Made by a program: the position numbers and the translations under genes
In this document: positions 34,141-45,727 of the stretch, piece after piece
Layout of the letters: each line of letters opens with the position of its first letter
Numbering within the stretch: position 1 is the stretch's first letter
Notes under the pieces: model-generated
Told to the model about the DNA's origin: nothing
Seen by the model: the letters and a program-made list of their open reading frames with translations, nothing else
Databases searched by the model: none
Assembly: GCF_905171765.1 (NCBI RefSeq)
Contig: NC_053397.1
Location: forward strand, 114,407,295-114,471,294
Reading direction: 5' to 3'
DNA length: 64,000 nt
Origin: Bufo bufo
Lineage: Eukaryota > Chordata > Amphibia > Anura > Bufonidae

Positions 34141-35633
34141 CAGTCGTGGCCAAAAGTTTTGAGAATTACATAAATATTGGAAATTGGAAAAGTTGATGCT
34201 TAAGTTTTTATAATAGCAATTTGCATATACTCCAGAATGTTATGAAGAGTGATCAGATGAATTGCATAGTCCTTCTTTGCCATGAAAATTAACTTATTCC
34301 CAAAAAAAACTTTCCACTGCATTTCATTGCTGTCATTAAAGGACCTGCTGATATCATTTCAGTAATCATCTTGTTAACTCAGGTGAGAATGTTGACGAGC
34401 ACAAGGCTGGAGATCATTATGTCAGGCTGATTGGGTTAAAATGGCAGACTTGACATGTTAAAAGGAGGGTGATGCTTGAAATCATTGTTCTTCCATTGTT
34501 AACCATGGTGACCTGCAAAGAAACGCGTGCAGGCATCATTGCGTTGCATAAAAATGGCTTCACAGGCAAGGATATTGTGGCTACTAAGATTGCACCTCAA
34601 TCAACAATTTATAGGATCATCAAGAACTTCAAGGAAAGAGGTTCAATTCATGTTAAGAATGCTTCAGGGTGTCCAAGAAAGTCCAGCAAGCGCCAGGATA
34701 GTCTCCTAAAGAGGATTAAGCTGCGGGATCGGAGTGCCACCAGTGCAGAGCTTGCTCAGGAATGGCAGCAGGCAGGTGTGAGCGCACTTTTGGAAGATGG
34801 CCTGGTGTCAAGAAGGGCAGCAAAGAAGCCACTTCTCTCCAAAAAAAACATCAGGGACAGATTGATCTTCTGCAGAAAGTCTGGTGAATGGACTGCTGAG
34901 GACTGGGGCAAAGTCATATTCTCTGATGAAGCCTCTCTCCGATGAAGCCTCTTACCATCAGTCCTGTGTCATGCCAAAAGTAAAGCATCCTGAGACCATT
35001 CATGTGTGGGGTTGCCTCTCATCCAAGGGAGTGGGCTCACTCACAATTTTGCCCAAAAACACAGTCATGAATAAAGAATGGTACCAAAACACCCTCCAAC
35101 AGCAACTTCTTCCAACAATCCAACAACAGTTTGGTGAAGTACAATGCATTTTCCAGCACGATGGAGCACCGTGCCATAAGGCAAAAGTGATAACCAAGTG
35201 CCTCGGGGACCAAAACGTTGACATTTTGGGTCCATGGCCTGGAAACTCCCTAGATCTTAATCCTATTGAGAACTTGTGGTCAATCCTCAAGAGGCGGGTG
35301 GACAAACAAAAACCCACTAATTCTGACAAACTCCGAGAAGTGATTATGAAAGAATGGGTTGCTATCAGTCAGGATTTGGCCCAGAAGTTGATTGAGAGCA
35401 TGCCTAGTCGAATTGCAGAGGTCCTGAAAAAGAAGGGCCAACACTGCAAATACTGACTCTTTGCATAAATGTCATGTAATTGTCGATAAAAGCCTTTTGA
35501 AACGTATGAAATGAGTGTAATTATATTTCACTACATCACAGAAACAACTGAAACAAAGATCTAAAAGCAGTTTAGCAGCAAACTTTGTGAAAACTAATAT
35601 TTGTGTCATTCTCAAAACCTTTGGCCACGACTG
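34141..35633 (+). mobile_element. Tc1-B1, Tc1-like element nested in hAT-B
   Basis: The ends cagtcgtggccaaaag and ttggccacgactg are flanked by TA (34139-34140 and 35634-35635). It is 1,493 bp and belongs to the same family as the copy at 57081. Confidence 0.93.
34469..35456 (+). pseudogene. Tc1-B1 transposase, deleted and frameshifted
   Basis: The helix-turn-helix part (KNGFTGKDIV, STIYRIIKNFKERG) is intact in 34508-34780. Compared with the copy at 57409, about 6 codons are missing after VSALLEDG. A segment of about 20 codons after SDEASLR is deleted, producing a stop at 34943 and a shift to the frame that runs 34884-35456. The second Asp (QHDGAPCHK) and the Glu (DLNPIENLW) remain. The end KKKGQHCKY matches the sister copy. 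Confidence 0.9.
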
Positions 35634-38600
35634 TACAGCGTCACCATAAAGTGGCCTGTGAGAACCGTGGCTCCGATGTAGTGGTCCAGCCTGCCGCAGC
35701 AACCGCTGCATCAACCAGTGGTACACAGCCGATCTTAGGCAGCCAAGGCTCCACCACCTAAGCCGAAGGGAGCTGTCTGTCCTTCCCATCATCTGCTTGT
35801 CCTGATGCTCCTGCTCCTCGCCCTCTTACTCCTCGTCAGTCATTCCTTCAGCATTAGATCACCAAAGCGATTGCGAAGAGACAACAGTATGCGTGCACTC
35901 ATCCAACAGCGCAGAAGCTGAATGTGCTCCTGTCCAAGCTGCTGGTGCTGCAGTCTCTCCCTTTCCATGTGGTGGACTCTGTACCTTTCAGAGAACTGAT
36001 GGCTTGTGCCAAGCTGAGGTGGAGAGTTTCAAGCCGTCATTTCTTTGACAAAAAGGCAGTACCAGCCCTGCACACACATGTAGAACAGAAGGTGGGCAAG
36101 TCCTTGAGCCTGTCAGTGTCTGACAAAGTGCACTGCAGCGCCGACGTGTGGAGCTGCAACTACGGTCAGGGACAATACATGTCCTTTACGGTTGACTGGG
36201 TGAATGTGGTTCCTGCACAGCCACATCAGCAACTTGGCCAGGTGATTCCGCTTCCACCTACATGTTCTTACACCGTTGGTCCTGCGACAATGTCCACCTC
36301 TACCTCCTCATCCTCCACCGTGTCCTCAGCCTTCACTGCAAGGACAATTCACAATGCCCCTCCAGCATACCACATGTGCAGGGCAGCACGGCCGTGTCAC
36401 GCTGTTCTGCACCTCGTTTGCCTGGGCGAACTGAGTCACATAGGGGAGGAACTGTTCCGTGTCCTTCATCAAGAAATCAAATCCTGGCTTTCTCTACGAC
36501 AACTGAAAATCGTAACTATGGTGACCGACAACGGGAAGAACATGGTGTCAGCGCTGCAACACGGAGGGCTGAGCATGGCAAACGCGTTCAATCTTGTCAA
36601 GCGGTTCCTGTCTTCCACACATCCTAAAGACATCCTAAAAATGGCCAGGAAACTTTTCACCGCAAAGCACACCTTCCTTGAGCTGCAGCAGCAGAACGGG
36701 GTCCCCCAACATAGGCTGATATGCGACGTTTCCACCCGTTGGAATTCTACCCTCCATATGTTGAACCGACTATACGAACAGAGAAAGGCCATAAATGATT
36801 TCTTGGTTATCCAAGCGGACAAGAGTACTCCCCTGTGTAACTTCGATGTCAGCCAGTAGCAGCTCATGCGTTCCACCTGCTGTTTGCTCAGGCACTTTGA
36901 GGAGTCCACGTTATTTGTCAGTCGCCAGGACTACGGGATGAACCATGTAATTCCACTGCTTCATGTCCTGAAACAGATGCTGGTAAATCTCGCTAGTTAG
37001 GGGACTGGAGACGTGGCGCCTAGATCTCACAGCCACATTAGCCCTGTGGGGGCTGAACTGGAGGAGGAGAAGGAGGACATTGAAGCTCAAGCAATGTGTA
37101 GCAAAATTGGTGGTTTTTATACACAGGTGACAGGAGAGGAGGAGCAGGAGCAGCCAGTGGAGCTACAGGGCGATGAAAAAGAGGAGGCAGAGGACCCATA
37201 CACACCCTGGCAGTATGCAGTGGAGATGGAGGCATGGAGTCCCTCCGAGTCACTTGCGCAAATGGTCCAATGCATGCTCACTTGCTTGCGTAGTGACAAC
37301 CGAATTGTCACCATTCAGCAGAGGGATGACTTCTGGCTCTCCCACCTTGTTGGACCCTTGCTACCGGTCCAAAATTGGGGCCTTTTTGCACCCGCTGAGA
37401 GGGAGGACAAACTGAACTACTATAGAAAAATCCTATGTAGTCAGTTGGCCATTGCCTATGTGTGCCATCATCCATCCTCTCAGGTCTTACTAGGGAGGGC
37501 CTTCTGTGCTCACTTCCTCTGCCATGGCTGCAGTTCCAGCTCCATCAGAAGAAACTTGAGTCTAGAGTCGCTTATGAGCAGCTTTCGTCACCCGTTAAGT
37601 GAAGAAACAACTTAGCAGCAGCAGCTAGACCTGGAGCATGACCTGAACCATCAGGTGGTAGCATACTTGGACAGCACCCTGCCACCCCACATTGAAGATC
37701 CGCTGGACTACTGGACAGCCAAACTGGATTTGTGGCCGCAACTGGCAGAGTTTGTCCTGGAAAAGCTGTCCTGCCCGGCCAGTAGTGTGGCATCAGAGCG
37801 GGTGTTTAGTGCTGAGGTAGCCATAGTTACCCCAAGAAGAACTCGCCTGTCCACCCAAAATGGGGAGAGACTGACCTTTGTCAAGATGAATCGGGCGTGG
37901 ATCAGCCAGGATTTCCACTCACCAATGCCTGATGCATCACATTAAATCATCCATGGTGCCACACCAACACTTTGCCAAAAGATATCGGTTTCTTTTGGCT
38001 ACCTGCCTCAGCTACTATTTTGATGCTGCCACCCGCCTGATGCCACACATCTGATGCCAAGTGCTCCTTCTTAAACCCACCATCATCAGCGGGTACTGTT
38101 ATTGCCACCCACCTCTCCACTCTGCAACCAGGTCACTCTGTTGCCTCCACTCTGTCGGGGGCTCTACTTGTATAAGTGTTTAATAGAGCAGGTTCTGTAG
38201 ACATCTATGTGGAATCAGCTGACGACAGTGTAAAAGGAGTGCGCTTCTTCTTGAAGCTAACATCGACCTGTAAGGCTGGGTTCATACTTGAGTTATTTGG
38301 TCAGTTTTTGCCCCGTAACTGCCCAAATAAATGAAGTGTACAGTGATTCTAAGAGCGATGCCTGTCATCTGCATGTCATACTGACTCACAGTATTATTTC
38401 ACTACCACAGCAGACTCCCTATGCGTGTTACTGCAAGGCACAGTGTTCTACATCACTATAAAGGCTCTCTGCAGAGAACCGGCCAAATCAAATTTTTGAA
38501 AACTTTGCTCATCTCTAATCTTAATGAATGAAATATTTCAGTTGCAAATCATTATTCAATACATAGTGGAATGCGTTAAGAACAATAAAACATCAGGTCT

Positions 38601-39374
38601 GGATTTGGAATGATACTCAAAATCAAAGTAGAAAATCCAATTTCAGGCTAATCCAACTTCAGTGGAAATGCCTCAAGACTAGTAAATGAGGCTCAGTAGT
38701 GTGTGTGGCCCTCTGATGCCTGTATGACCTCCCTACAATGCATGGGCATGTTCCTGATGAGGCAGCTCATGGGCATGTTCTCCTGAGGGATATCCTCCCA
38801 GACCTGGATTAAAGCATCAATCAACTCCTGGACAGTCTGTGTTGCAATGTGGCAATGGTGGATGGAACAAGATTAGAGTTGAGCGGACACCTAGATGTTC
38901 GGGTTTGGCAGGTTCGGCTGAACTTAAAAAAAGTTCGGGTTCGGGACCCGAACTTGACCTGAACTTGGACCCGAACCCCATTGAAGTCAATGGGGACCCG
39001 AACTTTTGGCCACTAATATTGCTCGAAAATAGCCCTGGAAAGAGCTACAGGGCTGGAAAAGGCAGCAAAATGTGCTTAAGAGCATGGCAAATGTGGATAG
39101 GGAAATGAATAAAAAAAACATAAGACCTTAAAAATATAAAAATTAGGAATGATGTAGGAGGAAGAGGTTGAGGAGGCGGTGAATGGGTGCATGTGGCCAT
39201 GTAGGCTCACGTGGCGGTCTAGGTGGAAGCGGCGGCGAAGGAGGAATAGGTAGCCAACACAGATGTGTGTTATTTAGCATTTTTACATAGGACTATCCCC
39301 CAAAATATTGAGACATATAAAAAAATATAAAAGGAATAAGTGCACCTGAGTACAAGGATGGATGGTTGAGGCTG

Positions 39375-42300
39375 TTAGAACTGTCTATTCTGCACAAGGT
39401 ACAGACAAGTCTTGTGGGGCTGGTTCATTTTAATGAACGTGAGCTTGTCCACGTAGGCTGTGGACAGGCGGCTGCGTCTGTCTGTAATGAAGCCTCCTGC
39501 CGTGCTAAATACACGTTCAGAGAGTACACTGGCTGCAGGGCAGGCCAGCACCTCCAAGGCATATAGGGCAAGCTCTGGCCATGTGGACAATTTGGAGACC
39601 CAGAAGTTGAATGGGGAAGAACCATCAGTCAGTACGTGTAGGCGTGTGCACAGGTACTGTTCCACCATGTTATTCAAATGCTGCCTCCTGCTAACACGCT
39701 CCATATCAGCAGTTGGAGCTTGTTGTTGCGGCGAGGTGACAAAGCTTTTCCACATGTCGGCCATGCTAACCCTGCCTTCTGAGGTGCTGGCGCTGACACA
39801 GCTGCGTTGGCAACCTCTTCCTCCTCACCTGCCTTCGCCTTGTGCATCCACTTGTCCCCCGGTGTCAGTAGAGCGTCTACCAGCGTGCGCCTGTAGTCGT
39901 GCATCTTCCGATCACGCTCCAGTGAGGGAATTTAGGACGGCACATTGTCTTTGTAACGGGGATCCAGCAGGGTGGCCACCCAGTAGGCAGCACACGTTAA
40001 AATGTGGGCAACTCTGTTGTTGTTGCGCAGGCACTGCAGCATGTAGTCGCTCATGTGTGCCAGGCTGCCCAGAGGTAAGGACAAGCTGTCCTCTGAGGCG
40101 TATCGTCTGCGTCCTCCGTATCACCCCAGCCACGCACCAGTGATGGGCCCGAGCTGCGTTGGGTGCCACCCCGCTGTGAACATTCCTCTTCCTCTTCCTC
40201 CCTGGCCCTGGCTGGCCAAATTTGTACCTGGCCTCTCCCTCCGAACCACTTCTAAAAGACTGGTCTGAAAGTGTTAGAGATGACCCCTCTTCCTCCTCCT
40301 CGTCCTGGGCAACATCCTCTTCCATCATCGCCCTAAGTTCTTTCTCAAGGAGACATAGAAGTGGTATTGTAACGCTGATAACCGCGTCATCGCCACTGGC
40401 CATGTTGGTGGAGTACTCGAAACAGCGCAACAGGGCACACAGGTCTCGCATGGAGGCCCAGTCATTGGTGGTGAAGTGGTGCTGTTCCGCAGTGCGACTC
40501 ACCCGTGCGTGGTGCTGCTGAAACTCCACTATGGCCTGCTGCTGCTCGCACAGTCTCTCCAGCATGTGCAAGGTGGAGTTCCACCTGGTGGGCACGTCGC
40601 ATATGAGGCGGTGAGCGGGGAGGCCGAAGTAATGCTGTAGAGCAGACAGCCGAGCGGCGGCAGGATGAGAACGCCGGTAGCGCGCACAGACAGCCCGCAC
40701 TTTATGCAGCAGCTCTGACATGTCGGGGTAGTTGTGAATGAATTTCTGCACCACCAAATTCAGCACATGCGCCAGGCAAGGGATGTGCGTCAAACCGGCT
40801 AGTCCCAGAGCTGCAACGAGATTTCGCCCATTATCGCACAATACCAGGCCGGGCTTGAGGCTCACCGGCAGCACTCACTCGTTGATCTGTTCTATACCCT
40901 GTCACAACTCCTGCGCGGTGTGGGGCCTGTCCCCCAAACACATCAGTTTCAGAATGGCCTGCTGACGTTTACCCCTGGCTGTGCTGAAGTTGGTGGTGAA
41001 GGTCTGTCGCTGACTGGATGAGGAGGTGGTAGAAGAGAAGGAGGAAGCTGAGTAGGAAGAGGAGGCAACAGTAACAATGATGCCCTGCGATCCTTGGCGG
41101 CGGAAGGACGTGCGTCAAACAGCTCTCCGCCTGGGGCCCAGCCGCCACTACATTTACCCAGTGTGCAGATAGGGAGATATAGCGTCCCTGGCCGTGCTTA
41201 CTGGTCCATGTATCTGTGGTTAGGTGGACCTTGCCACAGATGACGTTCCACAGTGCACACTTGATTTTATCCGATACTTTGTTGTGCAGGGAGGGCACGG
41301 CTCTCCTGGAGAAGTAGTAGCGGCTGGGAAAGACGTACTGTGGGACAGCAAGCGACATGAGCTGGTTGAAGCTGTCTGTCTCCACCAGCCTGAATGACAG
41401 CATTTCAAAGGCCAGTAGTTTAGAAATGCTGGCATTCAGGGCCAGGGATCGAGGGTGGCTAGGTGGGAATTTACGCTTTCTCTCCAAGGTATGTGAGATG
41501 GAGAGCTGAATGCTTCCGTGTGACATGATGGAGATGCTTGGTGACTGAGGTGGTGTTGTTGGTGGCACATCCTCTGTTTGCTGGGCAGCAGGTGCCAATG
41601 TTCCTCCAGAGGCAGAGGAAGAGGCCGAGGCAGCAGCAGAAGAGGGAGCAGGAGCCTGAGCCCTTTCTTGGTTTTGAAGGTGCTTACTCCACTGCAGCCT
41701 GTGTCTCGCATGAAGATGCCTGGTCATGCAGGTTGTGCTAAGGTTCAGAACGTTAATGCCTCGCTTCAGGATCTGATGGCACAGCGTGCAAACCACTCGG
41801 GTCTTGTCGTCAGCACATTGTGTGAAGAAGTGCCATTCCAGGGAACTCCTTGAAGCTGCCTTTGGTGTGCTCGGTCCCTGGTGACGGTGGCCAGTAGCAG
41901 GCGAACTGTTTTGGTGATGGCTGCGCTGCTTTTGCACCCCTGCTCCCTCTTTTGCTACGCTGTTGGCTCGGTCTCACCACTGCCTCTTTCTCCGAACTCT
42001 GAAAGTCAGTGGCACGACCTTCATTCCATGTGGGTTCTAGGACCTCATCGTCCCCTGCATCGTCTTCCACCCAGTCTTCCTCCCTGACCTCCTTTTCAGT
42101 CTGCACACTGCAGAAAGACGCAGCAGTTGGCACCTGTGTTTCGTCATCATGAGACGTGCTGAGGTGGTATTCCCATGTCCTCATCAGGAAACATAAGTGG
42201 TTGTGCGTCAGTGCATTCTTTGTCTTCCACCCCTGGGGAAGGGCTAGGTGGATGCCCTTGGAAAACCCTGCTAGCAGAGTCTTCAAACAGCATAAGAGAC

Positions 42301-42677
42301 TGCTGCATGACTTGAAGCTCAGACAGGTTCCCCGATATGCACGGGGGTGATGTGACAGACTGATGGGCATGGGTTTCAGGTGCCACCTGTGCGCTTTCTG
42401 CAGAAGACTGGGTGGGAGATAATGTGAACCTGCTGGATCCACTGTCGGCCACCCAATCGACTAGCGCCTGTACTTGCTCAGGCGTTACCATCCTTAGAAC
42501 GGCATTAGGCCCGACCAAATATCGCTGTAGATTCTGGCGGCTACTGGGACCTGAGGTAGTAGGTTCAGTAGGAAGTGTAGCTGTGGCAGAACGGCCACGT
42601 CCTCTCCCTGCACCAGAGGCTCCACCAGCACCACCACCACGACCATGACCGTGTTCCTTATTAGATGTTTGCCTCAT
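39375..42677 (-). pseudogene. hAT-A3 transposase, frameshifted
   Basis: The start at 42677 (MRQTSNKEHGHGRGGG) opens a 176-codon frame that ends at 42147 through a 2-bp loss in the acidic segment. The BED finger near 41700-41830 keeps all ligands (CTLC, RHLHARH). The core has TTDTWTSKHGQG, LCDNGRNLVAALG and CLAHVLNLVV. The C-terminal dimerisation region at about 39400-39640 has FWVSKLSTWPEL and SERVFSTAGGF. Frame changes near 42150, 41000, 40875 and 39910 break it. Of the three A copies it has the best-preserved zinc finger. Confidence 0.88.
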
Positions 42678-43555
42678 AGTTAGCGTTCACCAAGCAAAGT
42701 AAAAAGTGGTTAAGTCTATTAAAAATAATTAACCGCCAATGAAAAACCCTGATGTAGGGTATTGCACTCCAATTTTTTTTTAAAACTCTATATGACAGCG
42801 GTATTTGTGGCCTAAATTTCACAGTAACTTATGCACGTCTAATCCCAGATGTGCACTATATCAGAGTTTTTTTTTTTTTAACGTCAGTAAGCAAAAAGCC
42901 GTATTTGTGGCCTGAATTTCACAGTAACTTATGCACGTCTAATCCCAGATGTGCAGTATATCAGAGGGTTTTTTAACCCCAGTAAGCAAAAAGCTGTATT
43001 TGTGGCACTATATGAAACAGAGGGGTTTGTTTCACCCAGTATGCCCCAGTATGCCAGAGCTGTATTTCTGGCCTAAATGTGACACTCACTTATGCACCTA
43101 TAATCCTAGACGTGCACTATATGAAACAGATGTTTTTTTTCTTCACCCCAGTATGCCCCAGTATGAGAGCCGTATTTCTGGCCTAAATTTCAGTCACTTA
43201 TGCAGCGATAATCCTAGATGTGCACTATATGAAAAAAAGTTTTTTTTTAACCCCAGTGTCTCAAAGCAGTATTTCTGCTACAGATATCTTGTGCTGGTGC
43301 ACTATCGTTGCATAAAATGGCTGCCGATTATGTACTGATACTAACTGAAGGAAAAAAAGTTTGTTTTCAGTAGTAGTTGGCTCAGGGCAGGCTTAAAACA
43401 ATTGTGCACTGCACCCACAAAACACATTTGCTGTAGACCGCTGAGTAAAGAAGCAGTTCTTCATAAGATTTCTCCCTGATCTCTCCCTCACAGCAGCTGC
43501 AGCCTATTCCTACACTAATCTGAGCAGAGTGACGGGCGGCGCTACGTGACTCGAG

Positions 43556-43565
43556 CTTAAATAGA
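43556..43565 (-). promoter_or_regulatory. TATA-like box upstream of hAT-A3 transposase
   Basis: The complement ctatttaagc occurs with the same neighbours as in A2 (29537). The conservation between two divergent copies supports a promoter element; the function is inferred. Confidence 0.4.
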
Positions 43566-44167
43566 GGCTGGGTCACATGCTGCAGTTGGCCAATCACAGC
43601 CATGCCAATAGTAGGCATGGCTGTGATGGCCTTTTGGGGCAAGTAGTATGATGCTTATTGATTGGCTGCTTTGCGTGTATATGTTTATTTTATTTTACTG
43701 TAATTTGATACATACATCATCAATTATGTTTGAAACGTAGATTAAGGGTTCTCACCTCATGTGATATGAAGTAATATTATGTGTGAAACATTCAATTTTC
43801 TGTATGTTATATTGAAATTTCTTTGAAATTCCACTAAAAATTATTTTGTTTAAAAAGCGCCATAAAAATTACCGAACCCGAACTTTTACGTAAATGTTCG
43901 GGTCCGGGTGGCGAAAAACCTAAAGTTCGGTACGAACCCGAACTTTACAGTTCGGTTCGCTCAACTCTAAACAAGACATGATGTCCCAGATGTGCTTGAT
44001 TGGATTTAGGTCTGGGGAATTGGCAAGCCTGTACATAGCATCAATGCCTTCATCATGCAGGAACTGCTGACAAACTTTAGCCACATGAGGCCTAGCGTTG
44101 TCATGCACCCAGGGCCCCCCCTGCACCTGCATATGGTATCACATTGGGTCTGAGTATCTCATCCCGG

Positions 44168-44808
44168 TGTAATGACCGGCGTCACGCAAAGGGAGGCCCT
44201 GTCCAAGGGAGAGGGAAAGGTGGTGACCCCTGACTCACCTTGCGGCTGGCACCTGACTGCCCTGACGTCCCTAGACGGGTTCCTCACCCGTACGCCGATC
44301 ACGTGCGTAAACCCTGGCTTTCCCTAAGATGAGCCCTATGTAGTGAACAGGGCGGTGGGATCACTAGTCCGCACCACTGACACTAAGAGGAAAACACCAA
44401 GGAGAGGACAGACAATACAGACAAACATATAATCCCAGGCGGGCGACAACAGCAGACCACGAAGGCCCAACAGGGATCCGGAGGGTAACGTATTGGAACA
44501 ACAACCAGGGAACACAGTTACACAGCTCCAGTGGGTCAGTATAGAAGTCCAGGCAGGAAGCTCTATATCTGGCAACCAGAGAAGGTGGGAGAGGGGAATA
44601 AAAGGAGGTTGGGAGTGCTGGACAAGAAACAGCTGAGGAGAAGGAGCTACGGATCCCTGAGTGAGCCAAAAAGAGTTGCAAGGCAAACCCAGAAAGCTAC
44701 CATAAAGAAACAGCACAATCTTTCTACATAGAGCGCGCAGCCACCCGCTGCGACTTCCTGACCCCGGGTATAACGGAGTCAGGCGTGGCTCTTGACACCC
44801 TTGTGACA
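44168..44808 (-). mobile_element. Solo LTR with 5-bp TSD cccgg
   Basis: A 641-bp block runs from TGTAATGACC to TTGTGACA with cccgg on both sides (44163-44167 and 44809-44813). It interrupts Tc1-A2. On the minus strand it begins TGTCACAAGGG, like the gypsy LTRs of this window, so minus orientation is favoured. An open frame of 157 codons inside has no recognisable product. Confidence 0.88.
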
Positions 44809-45172
44809 CCCGGTAGCTAAAGGCAGTCAGGTACCTCTAGCTAGCACATGGAGGGCTGTGTAGCCCTCCAAAGAAATGTCTTTTTGCAGGCAGCAGAACG
44901 TTCTCCACGGCGTCTCCAGACTCTGTCACATGTGCTTAGTATTAACCTGCTCTTATCCGTGAAGAGCACAGGGTGCCAATGTCGAATCTGCCAATCTTGG
45001 TGTTCTCTGGCAAAAGCCAATCAACCTGCACTGTGTTGGGCTGTAAGCTCAACACCGACTTGTGGACTTCAGGCCCTTATACCACCCTCATGGAGTCTGT
45101 TTCTGACAGTTTGAGCAGACACATGGATATTAGTGGCCTTCCGGAGGTCATTTTGCAGGGCTCTGGCACTGC

Positions 45173-45700
45173 TGTCACAACCAGACAGTTGAGAAGCTCT
45201 GACAGGAGTTTTCCAGATCCTCCTCCTTGAGTTTCTTTGTTTTGGTTAAGTTCCTCATCTCGTTAGTCTATCTCAGCTGTCATGCAGTTGGACTGATTGC
45301 TTCCCTTTAAGTTCCTCCCCAATATGCAGTAGTGTGCGGCTTATACAACTTCCTGGAGTGTGTGTGCATGCTGTTTCTATTCCTCAGTCCTCTGCAAGAT
45401 AAGTGCTGTTCCTTTATTTGTGATTTTCTGTCTGCTGGATTTTCAGGTGACCCTGACTCCCTCTGTGTCTGGTGTAGGGAGCCGGTGGTCGTGTCCCCTC
45501 ACTATTGTAGGGTCTTCAGGTATTAGATAGCCGAGGTACGTGGATATGCGCCCATCCACCTTTGGGGTGTTCGCATAGGCTGAGCAATTAGGGAGAGTGG
45601 CAGGTCTCATGTAGGGGTCTCCCTTTTGTTCCTTAGTTGTGGATCCAGTGAGTCATATATTGTATTGCATTGTCTTGTTTCCTGTACACCATCCGTGACA
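45173..45700 (+). repeat. 5' LTR of the young gypsy
   Basis: It begins TGTCACAACCAG and ends CATCCGTGACA. Compared with the 3' LTR there is a T/C difference in acaggag(t/c)tttcc and another in tccct(c)(t/c)gtgtc. The gag start lies only 27 bases after it, and the sequence directly following (ttataagccgcc) does not start with the TGG expected of a tRNA primer-binding site. Confidence 0.97.
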
Positions 45701-45727
45701 TTATAAGCCGCCAAAACCGTCTCAAGC

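Larger units (their letters stand above)
33144..37945 (+). pseudogene. hAT-B transposase, interrupted by a Tc1 in the BED finger
   Basis: This is a BED-domain hAT transposase distinct from family A. It starts MSDREVPG (33144), with Gly/Arg-rich and acidic N-terminal segments in shifting frames. The BED finger (WQFFVK, CRICGQKVKRG, LRQHI) is cut between its last His residues by Tc1-B1, and the text QRHHKVACE resumes at 35637. The core at 35924-36859 has SADVWSC and VTDNGKN, and VSTRWNSTLHML is followed by a stop at 36857. The C-terminal part at 37655-37945 carries the dimerisation motif SERVFSAEVAIVTPRRTRLS. The CxxH box seen in family A is replaced by MANAFN. It is inactive. Confidence 0.85.
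32064..38517 (+). mobile_element. hAT-B, second BED-type hAT family
   Basis: The ends tggagatgagcaaag and ctttgctcatctcta are flanked by atctcaat (32056-32063) and atcttaat (38518-38525), an 8-bp duplication with one mismatch. The length is 6,454 bp including a nested Tc1 (34141-35633). The 5' region holds a TATA box and a 73-bp tandem repeat. The 3' region (37946-38517) is non-coding. Confidence 0.9.
38874..43969 (-). mobile_element. hAT-A3, BED-type hAT transposon
   Basis: The ends tagagttgagcggac and gttcgctcaactcta are flanked by aacaagat (38866-38873) and aacaagac (43970-43977), 7 of 8 matching. The length is 5,096 bp. The 5' non-coding side (42678-43969) carries four direct repeats of about 115 bp around cacttatgcac and agatgtgcactatat. 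The right side near 43550-43650 shares ccaatcacagcc text with A2. The element lies in the 3' part of Tc1-A2. Confidence 0.92.

Noticed and set aside
35924..36859. A possible domesticated ZBED-like host gene in hAT-B
   Set aside because: The frame is long, but it sits between transposon ends with an 8-bp duplication, the BED finger is interrupted by a Tc1, and stops follow.
44336..44809. 157-codon frame on the minus strand
   Set aside because: It is confined to a solo LTR with a clear 5-bp duplication and has no recognisable protein features.
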